Origin: Mauremys mutica
Lineage: Eukaryota > Chordata > Testudines > Geoemydidae
Length of the DNA stretch: 64,000 nt
Assembly: GCF_020497125.1 (NCBI RefSeq)
Contig: NC_059074.1
Coordinates: 192,877,415 to 192,941,414, forward strand
Direction of reading: 5' to 3'
Shown: one piece after another, positions 43,819-54,293 of the stretch
How positions within the stretch are numbered: the first letter of the stretch is position 1
How the letters are laid out: each line of letters opens with the position of its first letter
Program-made: the position numbers and the translations under genes
Notes under the pieces: model-generated
The model's input: the letters and a program-made list of their open reading frames with translations, nothing else
Database searches by the model: none
Told to the model about the DNA's origin: nothing

Positions 43819-45509
43819 CATAGGACCAAACTCTACCTTGTTTAAACTTCATGCAGTGTCACCTAAGGCAGCCCCATTGGAATCACTAGGAGATGAGGGC
43901 AGAAATTGGCCAGTTATGTTTTTTCACCGTTTACGATATCATGCTATGCCTTTTTCTTGGTGGGAGAGGAAAAATATATTTGCCCTTTTTACCCTGTTCC
44001 TCTACCGTCATCTGAGACTGAATATGTCATCTCTCCCAATTTGATTTTTGAACAGGATTCTTTGCATACGTTAAAGTATCTTTCTCGTCTGTGAGTTACC
44101 TGTTTGAGGACCTGATCTAATACTCATTGTAGTCTACAGGAATCTTTCCATTTATTTCAGCGGAGTTGGATCAGACCCAGAATGCATAGGGCCAGATTCT
44201 CTGGTGGAAGACGGTAGAATTAATCCAGCAGAAAAATTGTCCCATAAGCTTTTTTTTAAGGCACTGAAATAAAACAGTATTTTTGTTCACTTTTGCAATT
44301 TCAGCTATCCCTCCTCTCTAAAAGAGTTGCTGGGATTTTGGCATATGCCAAGGATAAAGTTGAGACTTGAATTAGCTTTCTTTTCTTCTGTATCTTACGT
44401 GAAGTTAAGTTCTATCAGCGCGAGTAACAAAACCACCTGAAGTCTCCATTCATATCTCTAGAAATAGTTTATAGGGACACTGAAAGACACTGATGTTATC
44501 TTTTTAATATTGTCAGGAATAATCCTATTAAAGAAGAAACAAGGAAAACTGTTATGCCCACAAGGCAGAATTATCCAGAGCTGATTGGGAGAGCTCGGGT
44601 TACTCTACAAAGCCCAAGCTGTGTGTTGGCCTATCACTCCATCGGGCTTGGTGAATGAGCAATCATTTGTGGATTCTGCTCATCTCTCTTTGCTAACTTT
44701 GTTCTGTGGAATTAGATACAACTTTGACAAATTAGAACTGCCCCTTTGCCTCACTGTCCCAACGACAGCACAGTCTTCCAATTGTGTCCTTTCTTTCTGA
44801 AGTCCTGCCGTGTCAGAGCCATCAATGGCAGGCCTTCCACAAGGATACCCTTTTTAATAAGCAAATCTGTCAGCACTGGATTCCGCAGGGTCTTGCAGCC
44901 TCTCCTTAATCCTCAGCACTAACTGCCCTTCCCTTTGAGTTCCTTCCATTGCGAAGTACCTGCACACTGAAATAAATATCCCCTTTGTTTACAATGCGCT
45001 TGCAACAAAATTAACCTTTAGGATTAATTGCAAAGTAGAATGGATTGTAGTTTGTCTTTCCTTAAAACACAGGTTTGGGATTAAGAAGGAAAAAACAGCC
45101 CTGCATCGACATCTTCTGCTTTTGTCACTGCTGAGCTTTTCTGAGAGACACCTAGTATTTCCTCAAAGTTGGTGCTAGTCATGGAGTTTTGTTGTTTCCT
45201 CAAAGGCTTCATGGAAAACAAAATAATAAAATCACGAGCATTAAACCTACAGATGAAAGATTATTTTTGGAATCAGAGGCATGCTCATCTCCCTGCTAAA
45301 CAAAAGTTTCATAAGCACAATTGAACAGACTCAGGAAAAGGGCCCTGCTTAAGAAAATAATAAAAAGAACACCCCAGTAATTTCTGTTAGTCAGCATTAG
45401 TGGCGGGGTCAGACTGTGGCCCAGAGTTTTCTGTTTTGGATTCATGTTTTGTCTTGTTTCCTCACCTCTCCTCCATTCACTAAATGGCTAGATTGATGAT
45501 ACTGGAAAC
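43819..45509. other. Unannotated sequence; possible conserved non-coding block at 44520-45070
   Basis: No repeat was recognised in 44520-45070, and its composition is even with ATTA and AATCATTT words. The open frame at 44585-44800 has no known domain, and I see no splice-site context that would make it an exon. Confidence 0.35.
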
Positions 45510-45618
45510 CAGGGGCGGCTCCAGGCCCCAGCACGCCAAGTGCGTGCTTGGGGTGGCATGCCATGGGGGGCGCTCTGCCGGTCACCGGGAGGGCAGCAGG
45601 CAGGCCACCTTCGGCGGC
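45510..45618. mobile_element. Truncated hAT element of the caggggcggctcc family
   Basis: The left terminus caggggcggctccaggcccc and the next ~90 bp match the element at 30625-30932. It stops abruptly at cttcggcggc, so the right terminus and target duplication are missing. A perfect hairpin begins exactly at the break. Confidence 0.85.
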
Positions 45619-45648
45619 ATAGATAAACAAGGTGTTTGTTTATCTATG
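45618..45648. repeat. Perfect 13-bp hairpin at the hAT break
   Basis: The arms catagataaacaa and ttgtttatctatg surround ggtgt. A hairpin at a transposon truncation point suggests a fold-back repair event. Confidence 0.85.
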
Positions 45649-46068
45649 GAACTGTCAGTGGCAGTGGAATTCTCCACACTGCCCTGCCATTCATTGTGCC
45701 TCAGTCCTGGTTTGAAGGAGCCATTTGTACCATGAAGAAGAAGAGGTCAGTTTTGTTAGACTCCATGTAGATTCACTCCTGGTCCTCTGCTGAGGCTAGC
45801 AATTATTGCCAATTGTAGCAGTGAAATTTTACAATCTGTTCACTTGCTGATTGGTAATTGGCCTGAGACGATGCCTTCATAGGCAGCTGAGCAGCCGCAC
45901 GGTAACACGTTTTCACTTATTGCCTTTATTTGAAGCATTACTGTATTTCCACTGGTAATGATTTGCAGTTGTGGTATCTCATTGTCACTCACAGTGAGCT
46001 CAGCTGTGACCTCCTTGCTCTCACTAGTCAGCAGTTACTCACACGAGTAGTCCCTCTTACTTCTAATT

Positions 46069-46242
46069 TGGGATAACTCAGTGGTTTGAGTATTGGCCTG
46101 CTAAACCTATGGTTGTGAGTTCAATCCTTGAGGGGGCCATTTAGGGATCTGGGGCAAAAATTGGTCCTGCTAGTGAAGGCGGGGGGCTGGACTCGATGAC
46201 CTTTCAAGGTCCCTTCCAGTTCTAGGAGATTGGTATATCTCC
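46069..46242 (+). mobile_element. Turtle tRNA-derived SINE, full length
   Basis: Head gggataactcagtggtttga (A box with one change), B box gttcaatcc (46119-46127), body cttgagggggccatttaggg, then ggtcctgctagtgaaggcgg. The tail is gactcgatgacctttcaagg and cccttccagttctaggagat. Both polymerase III boxes are near consensus, so this is one of the better-preserved SINEs here. Confidence 0.92.
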
Positions 46243-46384
46243 AATTATTACCTTTTTTATTACCAGTGGGGCATTGTAGGTGAGTAACTGCTATCCATTG
46301 TGAGTAATGGTTCCTCATCTGGCCCAGTCCCTTTTTCATTTCAGATAATTATGGAAACTGAGATGGCTGGCTCTGTGGTACAGA

Positions 46385-46800
46385 CCTCAACACAGTGATC
46401 CAGGCCTCTATGACGTCAAAGCTAGATTACTGGAGGATGCTGCACTTGGAGATGCTCTTGCAAAGATCTCAGAACCTACAGCTTATGCAGAATGTAGCAA
46501 CTCCTTTCTTGAAGGTGACTTACTGGAAGCCCAAACATCTTGTGCTCTGTACTGCCGACCTGTTTATTTCTGGATATGGGATATTTCTGGTGTTGATTAT
46601 GGTCTTGATAAGTCCTCATTGGTCCTGGACAAAATTATCTGAGAAATTGCTTCCCCACCCCTCTTGTTGCATCCTGGGAGTTACCATCAGCTGGGTTCCT
46701 GGAGTTATTTTCTTTGCAATTAGCAGCATGACATTCTCAGTGAAGGAGAGTCTGTGCCTCTGGAACATGCTCTGCCCGGAGGTCTGAAAAAGCGCAAGTA
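46385..46800 (+). mobile_element. Non-LTR retrotransposon fragment, L2/CR1-like ORF2 C-terminus
   Basis: The frame from about 46388 reads VIQASMTSKLDYW then LQLMQNVA. This matches the V..A.VTSRLDYCN and LQLVQNAAARLL signature of L2/Jockey-type LINEs. Further along, frame-shifted pieces give a LPVYFW..FKV-like region near 46557-46600. The open frame continues to 46787 with VKESLCLWNMLCPEV, similar to the usual SLCLWNxLP end. It is decayed but clear. Confidence 0.7.
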
Positions 46801-47682
46801 TTATGAACACAGCGTCAGGCTTTCTTCTTTGGTCAAGATTTTGAAATCTATATGGCTTGATTCCTAATATTGTGGGGCTTTTGTTCTTGAGTAGGGAGTC
46901 CATAGTCAGGCCTTTTTATGCTTATACTTTCTTGCTTTCACTGTAGTGATGCAGGGTGCCTGAGTCTTCCAGTATAAATTTCTAACCAAATGACTGGTAA
47001 CAGCACACATGGTTAATTTTTTCCATCTTGCAGTACTATGGCTGATAATATCATGCACTGTCACTGCCTGTACTAAAGCTGGGGAAACCTGGAGCAGTGA
47101 ATCCTGAGAGCTGAACTCAAGAGACAGCTGGGGCAATATTAGAAAGGTCATACAGGAGGGTGCCGGGGGACTGAAGAACTCCTAAGAGAGGTTGGAGACA
47201 CCCAGAACAGCATGAGGGGGAAATGCAAGTGGTAAGGCAGTCGTAGGAAGTAGGAAGACCGCTCTCTGGGGATGTTACCTCCACGACTAGCTTGGAAGGG
47301 CCCTTGAGGTCCCTGTTAAGACAAAGTTCACTGCAACTATAACGAAGAAGAAAAGACTTTCTTTTTTAAAAAAATGTATGTGGAACATTTATTTCAGGTC
47401 CATTGTGTCAACTATCATATACTTCAAAGAAGATTCTTCAAATACCACTATTTAAAAACCCAAGAGCTACGTTGCATGGTAGCGACGCTCTTCTTTCACA
47501 CTTTTCTCCCCAACCTGCCACATAATCATTTTCCTTTCTCCTTTTACCCCTCAATAGATTCTTCTGAAGTGAATACTGCTCACATGGTTGTGCATACTTT
47601 GCATGCAAGATAGGTCCTAGGCATATGCACCTTTATGATTTGTTTACATTGGGCTACTAGAGTAGGAAAACAAATAACAATA
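46801..47682. other. Unannotated sequence, no gene recognised
   Basis: No exon or RNA gene was seen. The first part may still belong to the 3' UTR of the preceding LINE. Confidence 0.4.
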
Positions 47683-48372
47683 TAGGAAAAGCTGTGTTAT
47701 CCGGCACTTTATCAACCAGAAAGCTCTATTAACCGGCATTTCTCCCAATACAAATCTTCAGTTTAATAACTGGGACTAGTATGCTGCCTGGCAGGTTATG
47801 CATTGCACATTCTGCACTCTACTTTTATGCAAAAGAGGCAGAAGACAAATAAGCGATCTGATACCAGGGATTTATTCAAAAAAGGAGCTTCCAGGGTGTG
47901 TCATAGGTTCAATACAGATTCTGCCCAATCTCCTACACCTTCTACATCTACAATGATAATTGATGTTGATAATGATGACCCTGAGGTACTGCAAGATGCT
48001 GAAGTGCCTTCTGAATCATCAAAGAAAGATTAAATTATGTTCAGTATAGTTTTAGTGTTAAGTGTATTTTTAGTGATCTGGGTGTACGCCATGCACTGCC
48101 TGGAGTGATATGTAGTGTCATAAGATAACCTACTGTATAGAAAACTTTACCTGTATTTACCTAAGTGCTTCAAGAAACCAACCACTCTGCAGTGCAGTAC
48201 TACTACTAGATTGGTGAGTACCTGTATACTATTTGATACTTTATTCATTTTATTGTATTCGAATTCTTTGAAAATTGGTATACCATTGGTAAATGTACCT
48301 CTTAGTTAACTGGAATTTTTGACTAACTGGCACCCCATGTCCCCAATATGCCAGATAACAAAGCTTTTACTG
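47683..48372. mobile_element. Tc1/mariner-type (pogo/Tigger-like) DNA element, 690 bp, TA-flanked
   Basis: The left end taggaaaagctgtgttatcc and the right end ggcat...ttatctggcaa-type complement (ccagataacaaagcttttac then tg) form imperfect inverted repeats. TA dinucleotides flank it at 47681-47682 and 48373-48374. TA targets and ttatccggca termini suit pogo/Tigger-type elements. The interior holds a relic frame (47803-48033). It is an internally deleted, non-autonomous copy. Confidence 0.7.
47803..48033 (+). pseudogene. Relic C-terminal frame in the TA-flanked element
   Basis: The 76-residue frame has a basic start ([10 protein letters not shown]) and an acidic, serine-rich end ([17 protein letters not shown], then SESSKKD). 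Such acidic tails occur at the end of pogo-like transposases, so this may be what remains after internal deletion. The catalytic DDE/D domain is absent. It could alternatively be unrelated captured sequence. Confidence 0.35.
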
Positions 48373-48374
48373 TA

Positions 48375-48578
48375 TTATGATTTTTTAAAGAGGCAGAGTA
48401 ATCACAACATCCACAGTACATACACATTATGATATTAAAGGTCTGAGTTAAGCCTACACTGAAGATACAGATTTTAAGAGTGGGTGGTCTTAAGTTATTC
48501 ACCACAAGTGCTCTGTGGTGAATAACTTAGCATGAGCACAGTGAGTCAGTCATGGATTTGCAGCCTTAACTTGGAATC
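48375..48578. repeat. Palindromic remnant with perfect 16-bp hairpin at 48491-48529
   Basis: The arm taagttattcaccaca, the loop agtgctc and the arm tgtggtgaataactta are exact complements. The flanks contain gcctacactgaaga, which recalls the gtgtagac-ended DNA elements. The family is not identified. Confidence 0.6.
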
Positions 48579-48893
48579 AGAGCTGGATGGAGAATGACAG
48601 TTCCATTTTGTGACATTTTTTGAGGTTTCCAAATTTGTTTTTGTTCCGCATTGGAATGAAACCAAAATCTTTCGAGCTTTTTTGCCAAACAGAATTGTGT
48701 TTGAGGGCAGGTTTTCAGTGTGGGTCTTTCTATTTCTGGAAGTGATCAGAGAGTCCACCCTGGGCCTCGGAAATCTTCCCAGTGAAAAAATTATTGAAAT
48801 CGATACGTCTCTACAAAAAGTTTCAGCTTTGACAAAATAGCATATTTCATCGAAAAAGGGTTTAGGTGAAACTGTTTCGCCTGGCCCAACTCT
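48579..48893. repeat. MITE-like repeat with agagctgg termini
   Basis: The start is agagctggatgg and the end gcctggcccaactct, an imperfect inverted repeat. The interior is rich in ttccaaatttg and tttcatcgaaaaagg blocks. It is related to 16741-16965 and 55192-55746. Confidence 0.5.
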
Positions 48894-51216
48894 GAATTAC
48901 TTTGGTCACTCTTGGGAGTTATCAGCATTTAGCATTTATTAAAATGCATTTTTTGCTTGTGAATTTTTCCAGATTCAGTTCCCTTTGAAGTCAATGGCAA
49001 AACTCCCCTGGACCTCAATGAGAGCAGGATCAGGCCCTGTGCCCTTATTATATTCTTCAGAGAAAGAATTTGCTTTTCCATTACTGACCAAATTGTAATA
49101 AAGTCAGGGTGATATGTCCAACTTATCAGTGGAAATGCATTTGCTAATTACATATGCCAGACTTACAGTATATAATTAACCCCAAAAAAGACATTGAAAT
49201 AACATTAAGAGACTGACTTCAATCTACAAGAGCAAGAGAATTCACTGACGGCTGAATCTCTGTCCTTAATTCACCGCATTGTGGAGGGTGTTGCAGGAGT
49301 TTTGACCATGTGTGATATTAAGAAGCCACATCATCAGGGGACATGCTGGCTAGATCTGCATGTGATGTTGGCAATAGAATCTGAAAACATTCACAAATGG
49401 ACCATTTATCACTCAAAAATGATCCAGTGTTCAAGCAAAAAATTGCAAAAAAAATGCAAACTCTTTTCTAGAGGGAACTTAAATGCAATTTTAGATAGAT
49501 TTGAGATTATTTTCGAACAGAGCTGAGTTGTCATTTGGTTTTGTGTTAAAAACCACACCAAATTAGCAGCTTCTCATGGTGTTTTAATGAGAAATTGGTG
49601 TGAAACATGCCTGTTTTGACTGAGGATCATTTTGAGATTTGGGGCTTGCATCGGCCTTGCAAAGTGACACTCAGGGGATGCCAACTCACGTGGATTGAAG
49701 AAAATGTTCACATTTCACACAGCCCAGTGAAGTTTCACCCAGCTGTAGCGCTGACCTAGAGTTACAGCTCTAATGCAAACTTCCTTACTTTTGTGCTTTA
49801 TATGTGAAAAGAATAATTTTCCTTAATAAGAAGTTGATTGCTCAGCCCAGCAATCTGAATTTCCATATGACAGAAAATAATCCTTACTGGGTAAAATTCT
49901 GCCTTGTGCAAGAAACCAGCATGAGGTCTGTGCACCATGTAAGTCTGTTCTGATGGCTTAAGTAGGACCTAAATGGTTATTAACTCTTGTGTTTGGCCTC
50001 TGTACAGAACTGAATCTCACCCATCGTGAATCAGTCAAATCCCAGTCCCGCTCCCCATTGGCGTGAATGAAGTTTTGCCTGTGCTGACTTGAATTTTGTA
50101 CAAGGATTGAGTGCAGAATAGAGCCCTAAAGTTTTGTAATTACAGCAATTGGCATTTTGAAGTGCCTCGCTGCTTGAAGCCACCATGCTGAAACCAATGA
50201 AAATGCCTGCTGGGTTTGGGTGAACTGCTGTGGATGGAATAAAAACCAAATGGGAACCAATCCTACATTTTATTTTGTGATGTTATAAATTAGTTACTGT
50301 TTTGTAAAAGAGAAACGAGCAAAGAAAAAAAGACCATACAACTGAAAAGAGCTGATGAGAGAGAAACTTTCAGGAAGTAGTGCGTGCACCTGGTGCATAA
50401 ATTGGCATATTTGAAGTTATATCCTGCACACACAAAACAACATTAAAAACATTATTGAGATTGCAAAGTCAAACACTCGGAAGTTAGGAAATGCCTGACA
50501 TAAGGTTGTCTGTGCAACTTTAATTTGCCTCCCTTGCATGTATGCATTATGTTTAGAGCTGGCCAAAACTTGGGGTTTCCAGTTTGTGGGAAATGTTGCT
50601 ATTTTGAAATCTCCTGCAAATCAGAAATTAAAAAAAAAAAGTTTTGGAACCACCAACACAGGCTGTTTCAGAAGCAAAACGCGCTCTCCCAGATCCGGCA
50701 GCTGCTGACTGAAATTGACATTCTTTTTTAAACTTTCCCCCTCAACTGATGGGGGCTCACTTGATCCTGCATGCCTCCCTGACACGTCACCTCTGCCCCG
50801 AGAGATGTAGTTACACTGATACACAATTGTAGTGTAGACCTGGCCTGTGTTCGATCTCTTTTCTGGTTTTTATTTCAAGCTTCACTAATGAGTCACTTAA
50901 ACGTAAATAATCTACACACCCAAACTGTGGGAGAAATGGACAGCACATGTGAATAACGCCTCACCAGTGGGTCTGAGGTATCACAATCTGGCGTTAAGTT
51001 AATAGGCAAGTGCAATTGCGATCTCTCCAGCTGCCTGTGCCAATAGTTCTGAGGTATTTTTTGCTTTTGTTCTTATTTTCTTCCCTTATGTGCTTTCAGA
51101 TTTTTGCATAAAACAAAACGCAATCAAATAACTTAGAAAAAGGAGTCACCGTGACAACTAAAGCCAAAGATGGGAACGAGTAGCTGCAGGGAATCGCCTG
51201 GCAACAGCAGCTCATC
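48894..51216. other. Unannotated sequence with a few repeat remnants
   Basis: A fragment of the agagctgg family lies near 50548-50660, and a similar gtgaagtttcacccagctg remnant near 49725-49748. The rest has no recognised gene or RNA. Confidence 0.4.
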
Positions 51217-51876
51217 TAGAGTGACCAGACAGCAAGTGTGAAAAATTGAGGCAGGGTGTGTGTGTGTGTGGGGGGGGGGGTAATAGGAGCCTATATAAGA
51301 AAAAGACCCCAAAATCGGGATTGTCCCGATAAAATTGGGACATCTGGTCGCAGGGCTGCCCAGAGAATTCCGGGGGCCTGCGGTCTTCGGCAGCGGGGGG
51401 CCCTTCCGTTCTGGGACCCGCTGCCGAAGTGCCCCGAAGACCCACAGTGGGGGTCCCCCTCTGCCGAAGCAGGACCCACTGCCGAAGTGCAGCCGAGTCT
51501 TTGGCAGCGGGGAGTCCCCGCCACGGGTCTTTGGGGCACTTCGGCGGCGGGTCCCGGAACGGAAGGGCCCCCTGCTGCCGAATTACCACCGAAGACCCGG
51601 CTGCACTTTGGCGGCGGGTCCCACTTCGGCGGTAATTCGCTGGCGGGGGGTTCTTCCGCCCCGGAGCAGAAGGACCCCCCGCCGGCGAAGACCGGGAGCG
51701 GAAGAAGCTCTGGGGGCCCGGGCCCCGTGGGAGTTTTCCAGGGCCCCCGGAGCGAGTGAAGGACCCCGCTCCAGGGGCTCCGAAAAACTCTCGTGGGGGC
51801 CCCTGCGGGGCCCGGGGCCTGAGGCAAATTGCCCCTCTTGCCCCCCCCTCCTGGGCGGCCCTGTCTGGTTGCCCTA
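51217..51876. mobile_element. MITE (tagggtgaccag family) split by a hAT element, TSD agctcatc
   Basis: The outer element starts tagagtgaccagacagcaag and ends ctggttgcccta. A perfect 8-bp duplication, agctcatc, lies at 51209-51216 and 51877-51884. It matches the 123-bp MITEs at 30262 and 54171, but a 513-bp element lies inside it. A GT run and G11 tract (51256-51280) have expanded inside the MITE. Confidence 0.9.
51351..51863. mobile_element. hAT element, 513 bp, nested in the MITE
   Basis: The termini are cagggctgcccag and the complement of ctgggcggccctg (one mismatch in 13). The target duplication is tctggtcg (51343-51350) and tctggttg (51864-51871), which is MITE sequence. The interior is very GC-rich with repeated gctgccgaagtg and ttcggcggcgggtccc blocks in both orientations. 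It encodes no transposase, and the long frames (up to 296 codons on the minus strand) are composition artefacts. Confidence 0.92.
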
Positions 51877-51884
51877 AGCTCATC

Positions 51885-52261
51885 CCCAATGGAAGCAGCA
51901 GGGAGACTGGCAATTGCATCTCTATTCTGTTATGAAGGCAATGTCCTCTTGATTTTGTCATTTCTCCTGGGCCTTGGTGAGCTTCTGGATGCAAATTTTG
52001 CCTGCCCTGGGGTTTCTCCTGTTGGTGCCACGCTGTCCTGAGCCGGGGAGCAGAATGCTGGGAACGTGGCAAAAGCCGGGGTGAGCACTGCAGCACAGAC
52101 AAAAATGGTGATTTATTTGTAAAGGGGAAGCCTGGAAAATTCCTACTGCTAAACTATTTGTTTCCTGGCTTTGAACTTTCAATAACTTCTCAGCAAGGGA
52201 ATCTATTTTGCCCTCCTCCTCCATGTGTTTTTTGTAGCTTGTGTTTACCATTTACTAAATA
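51885..52261. other. Unannotated sequence, no gene recognised
   Basis: No exon or RNA gene was seen. Confidence 0.4.
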
Positions 52262-52289
52262 TGTTGGGTCAGATCCTCAGTGGCTTCAA

Positions 52290-52397
52290 TAGAGTGATGC
52301 ACTATCTTTCTTGGACCAACTTCTGCTGGTGAGAAAGACAAGCCTTAGAGCCACACAGGGCTCTTTGTCAGATGTTACCTCACCCACCTTGTCTCTT
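52290..52397 (-). mobile_element. Penelope-like fold-back remnant
   Basis: The left part has ttggaccaacttctgctggt and gagaaagacaagcc. The right part has gatgttacctcacccacctt then gtctct, an inverted partial arm. The centre, read on the minus strand, is CUGACAAAGAGCCC...GGCUCU, a decayed form of the hammerhead-like core without GAAA. Confidence 0.55.
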
Positions 52398-52410
52398 GTA
52401 CCACTGACTA

Positions 52411-52583
52411 TATCAGGGTTGGAAGGGAACTCAGGAGATCATCTAGTCCAACCCCCTGCTTAGAGCAGGACCAATCCCCAGACAGATTTTTACCCCAGTT
52501 CCCTAAATGGCCCCCTCAAGGATTGAACTCACATCCCTGGGTTTAGCAGGCCAATGCTCAAACCACTGAGCGATCCCTCCCCC
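52411..52583 (-). mobile_element. Turtle tRNA-derived SINE, minus strand
   Basis: In its own sense it has the head gggagggatcgctcagtgg, B box GTTCAATCC (plus 52520-52528), body ggccatttagggaactgggg and a CR1-like tail with ggttggactagatgatctcc. It is nearly full length and lies inside the split palindrome. Confidence 0.9.
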
Positions 52584-52665
52584 GCAATCTGGGGACTGAC
52601 ACAGCTACAACTATGCTGCATTTAGCAGAGCTATGTCAATTTACACCAGCTGCGGATCTGGCCTG

Positions 52666-54170
52666 TGATCTCAAACTATTGTATTTGCCTCAGTCTGTAC
52701 CTTAGAGGCCTTTGTGTGACTGCCTTTCCCAGGGAGCAGACAAATAAAACGTTAGGTCCGGTCCATCCTTATATTTACTGTTCTCTCACCTCTTCTATCG
52801 GGTCTAATTTCCACAGTCTTTCCATTTCATTCTGCCTGCCGCTTTCTTCTCTTCAAGTGAAATAATTAAGTACCTTTTTCGATATGTATCAGAGGCGTAG
52901 CCGTGTTAGTCTGGATCTGTAAAAGATATGTTATAGGAGAAGTCCTGGATCTCAGCTTTTACTAGAGTGGGGTTGGGGGAAATATACAGGTGTACAGCTG
53001 ACCATTGCTCCTGTTCATTTTGAGCAATGATCATAAACAAAACAGCCTCTTTTTCAGAGGAGTGGTTGGACTCTTGTGGATTCTGCAGGAACCTGCTGCA
53101 AGAAACTTGTTTAGAAAAATAAATAACTCAAAGGATTTCCAGAGATTCTCTAAAAACAACAACAACAACAATCCTTTCCTGAAGCTTTGGACTTGCATCC
53201 TCAACAGCTGCTCAGTAAGAGTGGGAGCAGAGAAACAGGGACAGATCCTATACTCTTGCCTTAAGTGAAGCTGTGTCAATTTACGCCTGTGGAGGAGCTG
53301 TCCCATGATGTTTGTAAGCACAGGCTTACAGTCAGAGCTGTTAATGTGGCAGCAATTTGAAGAAATAATTATTACTAACTGCTGATTACTTAATACACAA
53401 ATAGTCACATATTCCCGATTGCTTTACATTGTGCATGTAAGTTGCAGAAGATGGCTGACCATATGGGCATTGTGAGTGCCATAATATCATCAGGGTCAAG
53501 AATTCATTGCCAGGTCTGCTATGGAAAATAATAGTAAGTAATCTGTTACTTTAAAACACATACTAAGTAATTATCAAGTAATTTTTATTAGTATTCAGAA
53601 GAAACTGAGTATTTTTCATAGTGAAGAGCAACATAATATAACAATTTCTTACATTGAAATAATCAGTTACCTTAATAAGTCTGCATTAAGAATACAGTGA
53701 TTAATAGTGCCAGTCTCACTGAATAAGATGGAGGAAACTGCATCTGTTTCCTATTTCAGCAGGTTTGAGTCTCTAGAACTAAAAAATTCAAGGGCTTAGT
53801 ATAGTGATGATGAATGTCCTCTTAAGGACTAAAATGACCTAGTTTCGTATAGATTTTCATAGAGTTTCTGGGACTGTTCCTTGGAATTTGTAAATGGATT
53901 TGCTTTCTCCGTGGTGGTGCCTAGTTCTCTGGTCACTTTTCATGAATGTTCAAGCAATCAAGTTTCTCTGACAGCCACTGATTTTCCAAATTTCATGCTG
54001 AGCATACTTGTTTGCTCATCCATTCAGGGAAGAGAAACAATTCCATGTGATTTACCCAAGCAACCATCACTTGAATTTCAAATGTTGATTGGTCCATAGA
54101 GTAAAAAATCTGAAAAGAAGAATATATTTGAATAAATTTCAGTTTGCTTGTGGCTGTTCCTACAAAAATG
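52666..54170. other. Unannotated sequence, no gene recognised
   Basis: A (CAA)n tract is at 53155-53171. The open frames at 53005-53408 overlap on opposite strands and have no known domain. Confidence 0.4.
52887..52928 (-). repeat. Fragment of the tatcagagg...tagtctgg Penelope-like repeat
   Basis: tatcagaggcgtagccgtgt then tagtctggatctgtaaaag matches the terminal part of the copy at 9431-9556. The rest is absent, so the copy is truncated. Confidence 0.75.
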
Positions 54171-54293
54171 TAGGGTGACCAGAGAGCAAGTGTGAAAAAT
54201 CAGGACGGGGGTAGGGGGTCATAGGAGCCTATATAAGAAAAAGACACAAAAATCGGGACTATCCCTATAAAATCGGGACATCTGGTCACCCTA
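54171..54293. mobile_element. 123-bp MITE with tagggtgaccaga termini
   Basis: The terminal inverted repeats are tagggtgaccaga and tctggtcaccct. The interior has cctatataagaaaaagacac and ccctataaaatcgggacatc. It has the same length as 30262-30384. The flanks show only a partial 8-bp match. Confidence 0.88.

Larger units (their letters stand above)
52262..52665. repeat. Palindrome of the gatcctcag family split by two insertions
   Basis: The left arm gtcagatcctcagtggcttc then aatagag (52268-52294) and the right arm agcagagctatgtcaattta then caccagctgcggatctggc (52623-52661) belong to the same family as 59549-59640. Between them lie a fold-back Penelope-like remnant and a SINE. Confidence 0.55.

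Noticed and set aside
46118..46128. tRNA gene suggested by A and B boxes
   Set aside because: The boxes belong to a SINE head. The remainder does not fold as a tRNA and continues into the SINE body and CR1-like tail.
51212..52102. 296-codon minus-strand open frame and overlapping plus-strand frames
   Set aside because: It covers the GC-rich interior of the nested hAT element. Frames are open in several phases on both strands, and the translation is low-complexity P/G/R/S. It crosses transposon boundaries.
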